From: G013214665 sp964649815
Lineage (GTDB): Bacteria; Pseudomonadota; Alphaproteobacteria; Rhodobacterales; Rhodobacteraceae
Direction: 5' to 3'
Assembly (NCBI GenBank): GCA_964649815.1
Contig: CAZYQC010000005.1
Coordinates: 1-64,000 of the forward strand
DNA: 64,000 nucleotides
The notes beneath the pieces were generated by a model. The model searched no databases and had not been told where the DNA came from. It worked only from the letters and a program-made list of their open reading frames with translations. The translations under genes and the position numbers were made by a program. Shown in pieces: positions 1 through 8,494 of this stretch. How positions within the stretch are numbered: the first letter of the stretch is position 1; each line of letters opens with the position of its first letter.

Positions 1-305
1 TTGAAGAGATCGTTACCGATCGTTTTGCATCTTACAAAGCAGCACTTCGAGAGCTGGGTGCGACCGACAAGCAGCAAACGGGCAGGTGGCTCAACAACCG
101 TGTGGAGAACACACACCTCCCACTCCGACGACGAGAACGGGCAATGCAGCGGTTTCAACGAATGCGAAGTCTACAGAAGTTCGCCACCGTTCATTCCTCC
201 GTTCACAACCACTTGAATCAGGAACGCAGCCTCACCAGCCGAGATCACTTCAAGCAGACACGCGCTGCCGCACTCGCCGAATGGCGCGGTCTTTGCGCGG
301 GGTAA
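1..305 (+). CDS. IS6-family transposase, C-terminal part (cut by window edge)
   Basis: Read in the frame that ends at the TAA at 303-305, the DNA encodes about 100 residues that match the end of IS6-family DDE transposases: TDRFASY, then RWLNNRVENTHLPLRRRERA, a basic RF-RMRSLQKFA stretch, VHNHLNQERSL and AALAEWR. The glutamate in NRVENTH corresponds to the last acidic residue of the DDE triad. The N-terminal half lies before the window, so it cannot be said whether the element is intact. A possible right end is the TTTGTCTGACAGCACC stretch near 343-362, but the other end is not visible, so this is only a suggestion. A decayed relative of the same family lies at 18045-18700. Confidence 0.85.
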   Translation, partial: EEIVTDRFASYKAALRELGATDKQQTGRWLNNRVENTHLPLRRRERAMQRFQRMRSLQKFATVHSSVHNHLNQERSLTSRDHFKQTRAAALAEWRGLCAG

Positions 306-616
306 AGGGCAGGGCGACTGTCCTAGCAGAGACTGGTTCGCATTTGTCTGACAGCACCGCCATTAACCTCGAAAAAACTAAAATATAGCATGGTCTTACG
401 GGTTTAAGTGAAAATCTCTTCCCCCGAAACTTCCTCCCCGAAGGGCCCAAAAAAGCTGTGTGATCCTAGCCTATCGTCTACCGCCTAAATCATCTACGTT
501 TCAGTTCTCATCGACAGATTTGCTTTTTGTGACAACCTCGTTTCGCAGTCTGTTGTACTCAAACACTGTGAAACTGTGCTAATGATCAGCCCCACCTGAG
601 TGGTCCAATTTGATTT

Positions 617-1420
617 TTAGTGCATGACCGGCCTTGGGTCCATCTGGACGAAGGTTTCTGGAGCCGGTGGGCGGTAGCCCAGTGCACTATGAGGGCGTTT
701 CGTGTTGTAGTGTTTTCTCCATTGTTCGATCAGGATTTGGGCGTCGCGCAGGCTGTAGAAGATTTCGCCGTTCAAGAACTCGTCTCTGAACCGGGCGTTG
801 AAGCTTTCGCAATATCCGTTTTCCCAGGGACTGCCTGGTTCGATGTAAGCCGTTTTCGCTCCGACAGCTTTGATCCAATCCCGCACGGCCTTAGCAACGA
901 ACTCCGGGCCGTTGTCGGAACGTATGAACGAAGGTACGCCGCGCAGGATAAACAGGTCGCTCAAAACATCGATGACATTGCCTGAGTTAAGTTTCCTGTC
1001 GACGCGGATCGCCAAGCATTCTCTGCTGTATTCATCGATGATGTTGAGCGTGCGGAACGCCTTTCCATCATCGGTACGGCAATGCACGAAGTCATACGAC
1101 CAGACGTGGTTGCGCCGCTCCGGTCGAAGCCGGACACACGATCCATCATTGAGCCAGAGCCGTCCTTTCTTTGGTTGCTTCATTGGCACTTTCAGCCCCT
1201 CTTGTCGCCACAGCCTTTCGACGCGTTTGTCGTTCACCTGCCAACCAGCATCTCTCAGCAGAGCTGCGATCCGGCGGTAGCCATACCGTCCATATTGCCG
1301 AGCCAACTCGATCATGTCGGCCACCAACAGATCTTCGTCCTCGCGGCCTCGTGGAACTTTGCGTTGTGTGGATCGATGTTGTCGCAGGACACGACATGCC
1401 CGGCGCTCAGAGACGCTCAA
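617..1420 (-). CDS. IS3-family transposase catalytic subunit (OrfB)
   Basis: This is a DDE integrase-like transposase. It starts with an HTH_21-type region (GRYGYRRIAALLRDAGW, VNDKRVERLWRQEGLKVP), followed by the rve integrase core: WSYDFVHCRTDDGKAFRTLN supplies the first aspartate, IRSDNGPEF the second, and PWENGYCESFNARFRDEFLN the glutamate. It ends with the usual HYNTKRPHSALGYRPPAP. At 267 residues it is near full length for the family. In the living element it would be made as a frameshift fusion with OrfA, and the frame is open upstream of this ATG as far as about 1465. OrfA is broken here (1465-1787). Confidence 0.9.
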   Translation of the reverse strand: MSVSERRACRVLRQHRSTQRKVPRGREDEDLLVADMIELARQYGRYGYRRIAALLRDAGWQVNDKRVERLWRQEGLKVPMKQPKKGRLWLNDGSCVRLRPERRNHVWSYDFVHCRTDDGKAFRTLNIIDEYSRECLAIRVDRKLNSGNVIDVLSDLFILRGVPSFIRSDNGPEFVAKAVRDWIKAVGAKTAYIEPGSPWENGYCESFNARFRDEFLNGEIFYSLRDAQILIEQWRKHYNTKRPHSALGYRPPAPETFVQMDPRPVMH

Positions 1421-1464
1421 TTCAGCGCAAACACGATCAATGCAGGCACGGCGACGAGCGGGGC

Positions 1465-1787
1465 TTAGAAGTTTCCCTTCGCAGCTTCCGCTAAGATGAG
1501 CTTGTCCAAAGTCAGATCCGAAACGGCCTTGCGTAACCGTTCATTCTCTTTCTGAAGACGCTTTAGTTCCTTCAATTGATCCGTGCCCATACCACCGTAC
1601 TTGTTTGGCGGGAAAACCGTCCACTGGACGCTTTTCTTTATCCGCCTGCACTCCAGCGGTAAAACGTCTGTTCAGTCACACCAATCTGACGGATCGCATC
1701 CAGACGCGGCATGCCTTGCCCCGTCAGAACCTCAACCTGCCGTAACTTCATGACAATCTCTTCGGGCTTTGGGCGCTTGTTCGCCAT
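1465..1787 (-). pseudogene. IS3-family OrfA, disrupted
   Basis: From the ATG at 1785-1787 the frame encodes a normal OrfA start (MANKRPKPEEIVMKLRQ, then an HTH ending QTFYRW), but reaches TAA soon after RW. The typical OrfA remainder (YGGMGTDQLKELKRLQKENE, leucine-zipper region, LILAEAAKGNF) continues in another frame to the TAA at 1465-1467. Between the halves lie roughly 45-50 extra bases compared with what the family would have there, plus a frame change. OrfA supplies DNA binding and the frameshift partner for OrfB, so transposition should be lost. Confidence 0.75.
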
Positions 1788-2093
1788 GGTCTTCCTCCTT
1801 TTTTCCTAAACATAGGGGAGGACCACTTCAGTGGGGGAAGACCACTAGCGCCGGAACCCGCTCAAACTTTTCTTGCAACAACGTGAACATTGCTAGCCAC
1901 TAAATCGACGCCGAACCAATCTGGCCGAGGTCCATATTGAAACTAGCGGCCTCCTTGTCAAACAGGACGTGGTTTTGCGCGCGCGCGGCTGACACTGAAG
2001 CACCCCTTCTTTGAACTTCACAAACAAATAACGTTGACGTGCATAACTTCCTTGCCTACCCATAACGAAACATTTGTTTAGGGCGGTAGATTT

Positions 2094-5000
2094 ATGTCAC
2101 GACGCACGATTTCAGATAACAGTATTAACATCAGCGGATACATTCCTGATCGCAACAGGGAACGCCTTACACTGGAAGCCACGAACTTTATTTTTGTGGA
2201 TTTTTTCAATGGCTTACTCGATGATGATGTGGAGGATTATTCGATCCGTACGGTGCTTGCTGAAGCTGGTGGCGATATTGATCTTCTGTTCAACATCCCA
2301 GATGGTGAAGAAGAAGAGCCGTTTGACCGAAACCTGCGGCGCCTCGAATTTGTCGACGTCAACAGCGAAAACGGTCACGCGAACGTTGAAATCAACAACG
2401 AAGGCGGGGATCGCTTCGCTGAACGGCTGGAGACCATCAGTGTGGTCGGTGCCTCGGCGCGGCTTGAGATTGGCAACAATCGGTCGCGGGAGGATGACGA
2501 CAACAACCTGAATTACAATGATGCCAACCTCGTGCGTGAATATGGCATCTTGGGCTCACGGTTCATGGAGGCCCTTACCGAGATTCTCGTTGATGCGACG
2601 GATGGCAATGCCGAAGTAGATATCTCGGGAAGCGGTTCGGACCTTTACATGAACGAACTGCGTAAAATTGTTGTGCACGCTAAATATGAGGCGGACCTCG
2701 AGATTTCGGCGAGTGCCAACATACCGGGTCACAGCGGTGACCACTTCATGGAGTCCTTGCGCTCAATCGAAGTCATCTCGGAAATGGACGACGCGTCTCT
2801 TTCTATTTCACACGATGGCGGTGACGAATTTATGGCGTCGCTGCGTACCATCCACGTAGAAAGTGGTACGGGCCCTGACGCCAGCGCCGATGTGTCCATT
2901 TCCGCAAGCGCCAACAACGATCCGCAAGAGGCGCTGTTTACGCAAAATTCGTATCAAATAGACCCACGCTTCCACGAGCAGTTTGGTGGCGCGGGCGAAG
3001 ACTTCATGAAGAATTTGCAGTCCATCACCGTGATCGGAAACGCAGGCGATACAAGCCTGTCCATTTCCCATTCCGGCGGCGCAAACTTCATGAAGGATCT
3101 GGAAACGATCGACTTGCAGGCGTTCGGTCAACATGACGTCAACGCGAACTTCAACGGAAACTTCACTGGTCCCATTTACCCACAGTTCCCTGGGTCCAAC
3201 GAACTTTCAATTTCCGCCAGTGTTAACACGTTCGACCTGCCGGACCTGACCGGCGAAAATTTCATGCCCCGGCTCAAGAGCATCACGCTGACGTCTGAGA
3301 AAACCGGCAATTCCGTGTCCATTTCCGCGTCGGGTACGAATGACTTTATGAAGTCGCTCGAGGAAATCCGGCTCGAGACGTTGAATGGGCCTGACGGTTT
3401 CGCATCAGAAGCGCGAAATCAGATCTCCATCTCGGCGAGCGCTAACCTGCACAACGGATATACGCGGGATTACAGCGCTTCTGGCGGAGGCGTGTTTTTT
3501 GAAGGGTCTGCCCGGCCTGACGATTTCCTCGGCCGCAACTTCATGTCGAGCTTGAAGACGATTGAAATCGTCAGCGCGGCGCATGACGTGTCCGTTTCGA
3601 TCTCTCATTCTGGCGGCGCCAATTTCATGAACAGCCTGGAGAGCATCTTCCTTGAAGGGCGCGGCGAACCTGACCCCGTTGACTATTGGTTTGACGTGGA
3701 ACTGGACATTCAGGCCAGCGCGAACGTCGGGCGGGTGTACACATCGTACTACGATGACAACGCAAACGCCTATGTTCCGATCCCTCTGCCGGGCGTTTCG
3801 GAAAGTGACCTTCACGGCGACAATTTCATGACGGCGTTGAAAGAAATCACCGTTCTTTCGCACGGCGCGGCCCGCGCCGAGGTGTCGATTTCTCATGAAG
3901 GCGGCGACGATTTCATGACCGACCTGCGGTCGATTTATGTTGCAAATACGAGTGAAGAAGGTCCCGTTGGCGGATCGAACTTTGATCGTAACTTGAATGA
4001 CAGTTACGTTCCACCTGCGCTCAAACCTGATGCGGAGCTAGAGATTGCGGCGCGTTTGGCGTTTGAGGGCGCGGCCGGTGAGGCGTTCATGGAGTCTTTG
4101 CGCACCATCGACGTTATGTCTGAATCGGGTGTCGCGTCGCTGGATATTCAAGCGCATCAGCACGACGAGTTCATGAGGAATATCCGGGAGATATTCGTCG
4201 ACGGCAAAATCGCGGCATTGGCCGAAATTCACGTGAGTGACTTTGGCGTAATGGGTGACGTGAACACGGACAGAAACTACAATAATAACAACGACTTTGA
4301 CTTACTTGGCGTGCCGAATGTGGAGGGTACCGGCCAAGACTTCATGCAGCGCCTTGAATCAATTGTTGTGAACTCGGATTACGGCATCGCCGACTTGTCC
4401 ATCGATCACACGTCGGGCAACAATTTCATGGAAAGCCTGACAAGCATCCTTGTCAGCGGCAAATCAGATACGAACCTGCGCTTGCGGAACGAAGACAGCG
4501 ATAACTTCATGTCAAGCCTGTCGTCGCTGGATGTCATGGGATCGGATGCGAATTATGCGTTGTTCGGTGATGAAGACTTCGAAGAATATTACCTGACCGA
4601 CTGGAACACCGAGTATTTTGGGGACGCCGACGAATTCCCGGAACTTTACGCTCCAATCGGCGATGAACTCCTGATCGAAAACTACTTTGGCGAACTCGAA
4701 GAAGGTCCCGAAGAGGGCAACCAGCCTGCTGGCGATGACTTTATGTCAAGCCTTGAGCACGTTTCGCTGACGTCCGGTATCAATGCCGATGTTACAATCA
4801 GCAACGGTGTTCCGGGCGAAATTCTGCAGAATTTCTTCTTCGAATTCGGTTTCCCACTGAGAGGTGGGCCGGTTCCGGTTGGCTTCCCGTTTGGGTTCCC
4901 GATCTTTGAAGGCCCGATTTTCCCGGGACTGTTCCTTGCAGACATCCTGAGTCGAGGCAGCGCAGAGGTCGGACCGTTCGGCGGTGAGGACTTTATGATG

Positions 5001-6212
5001 GACCTCAACGAAATTGCCGTCGAAACGGGCTTTGACGCGGATGTGACGCTGTTCACTGACACGGGTTCGTCTTTTGAGGAACTCACCTCGATTGACATTC
5101 TCGCGAATACAGCCGGCTTCTTGCCGTTCTTCTTTGACAAGAATGAAAACGGCAATGGAAACATCAACGGCAACTTTAACGGCAACTTCAACAAGAACAT
5201 TAACGGAAACGGTAACGGTAACTTTAACGGTAACCCCAACGGACCGTTTAACCCGTTTTTTGATATTGCGACGTCCGAACTGACGCTGATGGCGCTCAAT
5301 GATGGTGGAGGCTTCGACGCGCTCAACAGCATCGAGATGCATGGCGCGGGCACTTTTGGTGGACCTCTTTTGCCATTTGGATTGAACGGTCTGGACAACA
5401 ACGGTAACGGCAACGGTAATTTCAACGGCAACTTTAACGACAACGGCAACGGCAACGGACCGATCTTCGGCGGTGGAAATCTGTTGGTTCAGTTGATCGG
5501 CGTGAATGGGGACGATCTGGATGTGAACCTGTCTACGATCTACGAAGGTGTGATTTCCTTCGTGGCCGAAGACACCTCCGAGCTGACATCGGTAAAGGCG
5601 TCAGCGGACAACGCAGCGAGCCTGCTGTTCCTTGGCGACCAGTCCAGCCTGGAAGTGATCGATTTGTCGGACATGAACTACAACAGCTATGCGTCTGTAT
5701 CGTTCGGAGAAGGACAAGGCGGCTTCCCCGGTCCACGTAACAATGAGTTGTTCGATAACAACGGCAACGGCAACGGCAACGGCAACTTCAACGGAAATGA
5801 CAACAACGGTAACGGCAATTTCAACGGCAACAGAAACGACGACAACGGCAACGGCGATCGCAATGGGAACGGCGAACTCTTCGAACCAGCGGCGCTCGGG
5901 GATGAGTTGACGGTTCTTGTCGGCGATGGCTTTGTCGACTTCTTTGCCGCGCAAGGCACGACCGAGACATTCGTTTTCGCGTCTGATGACAACGCAGACA
6001 TCAACATCTTCGGATTTGAAATGTCTGATGTACTCGATGTTTCGAACTTTGGCGTGGAAAGCATCAACGAGTTGAACATTTTCGGTGGAAATGATCTTTC
6101 CGTGATCACGGCAGTTGATGGCAACGGGAACGATCCGGCGTTCTATGGTTCCATCGTATTGATTGGCTACGATGCGAACCTGATTGATGTGGATAACTTC
6201 CACTTCGCGTGA
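2094..6212 (+). CDS. Large FM-repeat, Asn-Gly-rich protein, likely secreted
   Basis: I do not recognise this 1,372-residue protein. It has no N-terminal signal peptide and is very acidic. From about residue 140 to 960 it carries 19 copies of a motif FMxSLxxIxVxS. These alternate between a short unit (typically LSISHSGGANFM) and a longer one (ISASAN, a variable loop, then GxNFM). The regular spacing of beta-prone segments suggests a beta-solenoid or stacked beta fold. Three Asn-Gly tracts (NGNGNFNGN type) follow. The last ~100 residues (TFVFASDD, GFEMSDVLDVSNF, a final VDNFHFA) resemble the C-termini of type I secretion substrates. Its role is unknown; a surface or matrix protein is an inference. 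A GGGCGG sequence lies shortly before the ATG, and a terminator follows at 6235-6264. Confidence 0.85.
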   Translation: MSRRTISDNSINISGYIPDRNRERLTLEATNFIFVDFFNGLLDDDVEDYSIRTVLAEAGGDIDLLFNIPDGEEEEPFDRNLRRLEFVDVNSENGHANVEINNEGGDRFAERLETISVVGASARLEIGNNRSREDDDNNLNYNDANLVREYGILGSRFMEALTEILVDATDGNAEVDISGSGSDLYMNELRKIVVHAKYEADLEISASANIPGHSGDHFMESLRSIEVISEMDDASLSISHDGGDEFMASLRTIHVESGTGPDASADVSISASANNDPQEALFTQNSYQIDPRFHEQFGGAGEDFMKNLQSITVIGNAGDTSLSISHSGGANFMKDLETIDLQAFGQHDVNANFNGNFTGPIYPQFPGSNELSISASVNTFDLPDLTGENFMPRLKSITLTSEKTGNSVSISASGTNDFMKSLEEIRLETLNGPDGFASEARNQISISASANLHNGYTRDYSASGGGVFFEGSARPDDFLGRNFMSSLKTIEIVSAAHDVSVSISHSGGANFMNSLESIFLEGRGEPDPVDYWFDVELDIQASANVGRVYTSYYDDNANAYVPIPLPGVSESDLHGDNFMTALKEITVLSHGAARAEVSISHEGGDDFMTDLRSIYVANTSEEGPVGGSNFDRNLNDSYVPPALKPDAELEIAARLAFEGAAGEAFMESLRTIDVMSESGVASLDIQAHQHDEFMRNIREIFVDGKIAALAEIHVSDFGVMGDVNTDRNYNNNNDFDLLGVPNVEGTGQDFMQRLESIVVNSDYGIADLSIDHTSGNNFMESLTSILVSGKSDTNLRLRNEDSDNFMSSLSSLDVMGSDANYALFGDEDFEEYYLTDWNTEYFGDADEFPELYAPIGDELLIENYFGELEEGPEEGNQPAGDDFMSSLEHVSLTSGINADVTISNGVPGEILQNFFFEFGFPLRGGPVPVGFPFGFPIFEGPIFPGLFLADILSRGSAEVGPFGGEDFMMDLNEIAVETGFDADVTLFTDTGSSFEELTSIDILANTAGFLPFFFDKNENGNGNINGNFNGNFNKNINGNGNGNFNGNPNGPFNPFFDIATSELTLMALNDGGGFDALNSIEMHGAGTFGGPLLPFGLNGLDNNGNGNGNFNGNFNDNGNGNGPIFGGGNLLVQLIGVNGDDLDVNLSTIYEGVISFVAEDTSELTSVKASADNAASLLFLGDQSSLEVIDLSDMNYNSYASVSFGEGQGGFPGPRNNELFDNNGNGNGNGNFNGNDNNGNGNFNGNRNDDNGNGDRNGNGELFEPAALGDELTVLVGDGFVDFFAAQGTTETFVFASDDNADINIFGFEMSDVLDVSNFGVESINELNIFGGNDLSVITAVDGNGNDPAFYGSIVLIGYDANLIDVDNFHFA
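5142..5872 (+). repeat. Three AACGGC-type coding microrepeat blocks
   Basis: Blocks at about 5142-5243, 5395-5460 and 5756-5872 are made of AACGGC, AACGGT and AACTTC/AACTTT hexamer mixtures that encode Asn-Gly-Asn-Gly-Asn-Phe runs. The codons vary at third positions, so selection seems to act on the peptide and not only on slippage. The blocks are separated by ordinary coding sequence. Confidence 0.85.
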
Positions 6213-6234
6213 TCGAAACGCCCCGATTTCTGTC

Positions 6235-6264
6235 AGGCCGGCAGCACTGACTGCCGGCCTTTTT
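6235..6264 (+). terminator. Rho-independent terminator after the FM-repeat gene
   Basis: A perfect 10-bp stem (AGGCCGGCAG / CTGCCGGCCT) with a 6-base loop is followed directly by a T run. It lies 22 bases after the stop codon of the repeat protein and before the kinase gene. Confidence 0.9.
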
Positions 6265-6291
6265 CCTGCGGTTTAAGGTTTTTTAGCTTTC

Positions 6292-7170
6292 ATGCCCCTC
6301 ACTGACTCTCAATACGACAGCAGCAAAGTCCCGATGGTGGATACTGAGAATTTTCCGCCGCACCGCAATCTGAAATACGGGGATACCCATTATCGTCTGG
6401 GACATCAGATTGCGCGTGGCGGGTACAGTACTGTGTATCAGGCGCAAGATACGTGGAGCAACGCGCTCGCGATCAAAGAGTTCAACGAAAAAGCAAGCGA
6501 AGCGATGTGGAAGAATGAGGTGAGCAACTACATGCAGTTGCAACACCCCAAGATCATTTACATGTACGGCGCATTTGCTCTTGAGGGAAAATTTTACATC
6601 GCGATGGAATACGCAGGTCTGTCGATTGGCCGCGTGAACCTATCGGATGAACGTGAACGCCAATTGATTTTGATGCTCGCAGCGAAATGTATGCTTGAGG
6701 CACTTCACTTCATGCATGACAAAGGTTTTGTCCACACCGACATAAACCCGGGGAATGCGCTTCTTGAGCTTACGTCCGACAACCGCCCCGTAGGCGTAAA
6801 GCTGTGTGACTTGGGGTTAGCGATCCCGGAAAAGTATTTGCGCCGAGGAAAGCACAAGGCCAAGTGGAATCCTTCCCCGGAGTGCGTTGATGGTGAGGAA
6901 TTTGGGTTCGAATCCAAGGCCATGGATGTTTACTCAACCGCTCAAGTTTTGATGGAGATCCTCAACGGTGGCGGCTTGGACCGGTATTCGGACGAAGAAA
7001 TCTGTTCTGGCGCTTTGAGGGAAAAGGCGCTCAGTTTCAACGATCCAATGGGTGACGCCCTGGCACAGGCCTTGGTTCCACGGGTCAGCGAACGCGTTGA
7101 TGCAATGCGTTTGTGGCGCCTAATTCGAAATGCCGGATCGCGTCACCTCTTAGTAAACCCAATCGACTGA
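6292..7170 (+). CDS. Small Hanks-type protein kinase, divergent
   Basis: This 292-residue protein is a single eukaryotic-like kinase domain without a membrane segment. The glycine loop is ARGGYSTVY (41-49), the ATP lysine is in AIKEF (K62), and E76 is the likely helix-C partner. The catalytic loop reads HTDINPGN (148-155) where HRDxKxxN is usual, so D150 and N155 are kept but Arg and Lys are not. The metal-binding motif is DLG (D173) instead of DFG. The lack of the HRD arginine suggests activity without activation-loop phosphorylation, which is an inference. It follows the FM-repeat gene but is separated from it by a terminator, and no strong ribosome site precedes the ATG. Substrate unknown. 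Confidence 0.85.
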   Translation: MPLTDSQYDSSKVPMVDTENFPPHRNLKYGDTHYRLGHQIARGGYSTVYQAQDTWSNALAIKEFNEKASEAMWKNEVSNYMQLQHPKIIYMYGAFALEGKFYIAMEYAGLSIGRVNLSDERERQLILMLAAKCMLEALHFMHDKGFVHTDINPGNALLELTSDNRPVGVKLCDLGLAIPEKYLRRGKHKAKWNPSPECVDGEEFGFESKAMDVYSTAQVLMEILNGGGLDRYSDEEICSGALREKALSFNDPMGDALAQALVPRVSERVDAMRLWRLIRNAGSRHLLVNPID

Positions 7171-7183
7171 GCTCATTCGGCGG

Positions 7184-7285
7184 TGGTCTTCCCCCGCTGA
7201 ATTGGTCTTTCGCATGCGTTTGCTCCTTCAAAAGGTTGAGCAAACTATACATCAGAACGAGGGAAGTTTCGGGGGGCAGGTCAGG
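7184..7285 (-). mobile_element. IS3-type terminal relic
   Basis: Read on the minus strand, 7285-7210 starts TGACCTGCCCCCCGAAAC, an end typical of IS3/IS407 elements, and runs through AAGGAG to an ATGCGAAAGACC start like that of an OrfA. It then passes straight into AATTCAGCGGGGGAAGACCA, which resembles the outer end of the IS3 copy at 587-1838. No transposase coding follows. It looks like leftover ends of one or two elements between the kinase and the LysR gene. Confidence 0.4.
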
Positions 7286-7458
7286 ATCTCTCCACCAAAG
7301 TCAGAAGTGCTTCGTCTCCGCCACCTTACCCAATATCATTGCGCACCTTTCTGATTTCGCTGAATTTCTGCGGTTTTCTTACGAACTACACGGTTGTTCG
7401 CGTTTCGGTCTCGTTGGCTCCCTTCGGGCCACACATTTCGAAATGAAGAGCCGAGCGG

Positions 7459-8409
7459 CTATGGCCGCCACACGGTTGTTTGGCTGACGCGCGTAATGCT
7501 TGAGGCTAGAACATCGAATTCGTGGCGGATATGCGCGTAGACTTTTTGTGCGGCCGGTTTCATTTTGGCTGCACGAATTTTCAGGATACCCAGATGCCGG
7601 TCTGGATCGCCTATTTTGATGGACAACGCACTGACAGAACGTTGGTTTCGCATCATAAAGACGACAGAGAACGGCAAAACCGTCAGCGCGTCGGACCCAG
7701 CAAGGATGTTGACTGTGGCGCTCAGCGACCCTCCCGTAAAGCTGACTTTGAAATTCTTGATGCCGATCTCTTGAAGTACATTGCGCAGGTCTTGGTAGAG
7801 CGGGCTGCCAGCGGGCGGAGCGATCCAGGGATATTGCCCGATATCGGCCAGTTTTATTGAACCCCGCCGCGCAAGAGGATGTCCGGTTCGACAGGCAATC
7901 ACGTTTCGGCCAGGCAGAATTTGATGAAACTCAATGTCATCTGGAATGGAGCTGTCGCGCATCGGGAGAACCGCTATGTCCAGCGAGCCATCGCGTAGTT
8001 TTGGCAGCAACTCATTCATGTAGCCATAGACTTGATCAATGCGCACATCGGGGCGTTCAAACTGAAAGCCAGCAAGCATCCCTGAAATCACGCCGTCGAA
8101 AAAGAAAGGTGTGCCGCCGACGCAGACCGCGCCTGATTTGCCATCACGATATTGGGCCAACACTTCGGAGCTGATCCGCCCAGCCTCATAAACCTTGCGC
8201 CCTTCAGCGGCGAGGGCAAGCCCGAGTTCTGTTGGGCGCAGAGGGCGGCGGTCTTTTTCGAAAAGCGGTGTATCAATGCGCTGTTCGAGGATGGCCAAAG
8301 AACGGCTGAGGCTTGGCTGCGACTTGCCCAGCATCTCTGCGCCTTCGCTTAGACCGCCTTTTTCGACGATGGCGTACAGCATTTCCAGATGGCGCGGGTC
8401 CAGCTTCAT
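7459..8409 (-). CDS. LysR-family transcriptional regulator
   Basis: This 316-residue protein has a standard N-terminal winged HTH (residues 1-60: LEMLYAIVEKGGLSEGAEML, SQPSLSRSLAILEQ, LFEKDRRPLRPTELG) and a periplasmic-binding-protein-like effector domain. It is divergent from the hydroxyquinol operon, with only 85 bases between its start and that of the maleylacetate reductase gene. This is the classical arrangement for a LysR activator of an aromatic pathway, where the inducer is often a pathway intermediate. Control of the downstream operon is inferred from position. Confidence 0.9.
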   Translation of the reverse strand: MKLDPRHLEMLYAIVEKGGLSEGAEMLGKSQPSLSRSLAILEQRIDTPLFEKDRRPLRPTELGLALAAEGRKVYEAGRISSEVLAQYRDGKSGAVCVGGTPFFFDGVISGMLAGFQFERPDVRIDQVYGYMNELLPKLRDGSLDIAVLPMRDSSIPDDIEFHQILPGRNVIACRTGHPLARRGSIKLADIGQYPWIAPPAGSPLYQDLRNVLQEIGIKNFKVSFTGGSLSATVNILAGSDALTVLPFSVVFMMRNQRSVSALSIKIGDPDRHLGILKIRAAKMKPAAQKVYAHIRHEFDVLASSITRVSQTTVWRP

Positions 8410-8494
8410 AACGCTGGGTTATATTCTCGCTTTTAAATTCGATCAAGCTGCCTGTTTTGTGTGCGAAGTTGAAGCTCAACAGGGAGTGGGAAGA
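8410..8494. promoter_or_regulatory. Divergent control region of LysR gene and aromatic operon
   Basis: This short spacer between the divergent starts must hold both promoters and any LysR site. It contains an AT-rich core (TTATATTCTCGCTTTTAAATT, about 8418-8438) with T/A spacing of the T-N11-A kind. An AGGGA ribosome site at 8481-8485 serves the GTG start at 8495. The exact operator is not determinable by eye. Confidence 0.45.

Larger units (their letters stand above)
587..1838 (-). mobile_element. IS3-family insertion sequence, probably inactive
   Basis: The element carries a typical IS3 pair of reading frames on the minus strand. Imperfect inverted repeats bound it: CCCCACCTGAGTGGTCC at 590-606 and the complement of CCCCACTGAAGTGGTCC at about 1820-1836. 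The exact ends and any target duplication cannot be fixed by eye. The transposase catalytic frame looks intact, but the first frame is interrupted, so the copy probably cannot move on its own. Confidence 0.8.

Noticed and set aside
4682..5455. Minus-strand Pro/Leu-rich open frame opposite the FM-repeat gene
   Set aside because: Its Leu-Pro-Leu-Lys runs are only the complement of the Asn-Gly codon repeats.
5142..5872. Short-period repeats that might suggest a CRISPR or satellite array
   Set aside because: They lie in frame inside one long gene, encode Asn-Gly runs and have no spacer structure.
7113..7487. Plus-strand open frame running from the kinase end to the LysR end
   Set aside because: It crosses the IS-end relic, overlaps both neighbours and has no domain.
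8195..8494. Longer N-terminus for the maleylacetate reductase
   Set aside because: It would add 100 residues without family similarity and overlap the divergent LysR gene; the GTG at 8495 has a ribosome site and gives normal length.
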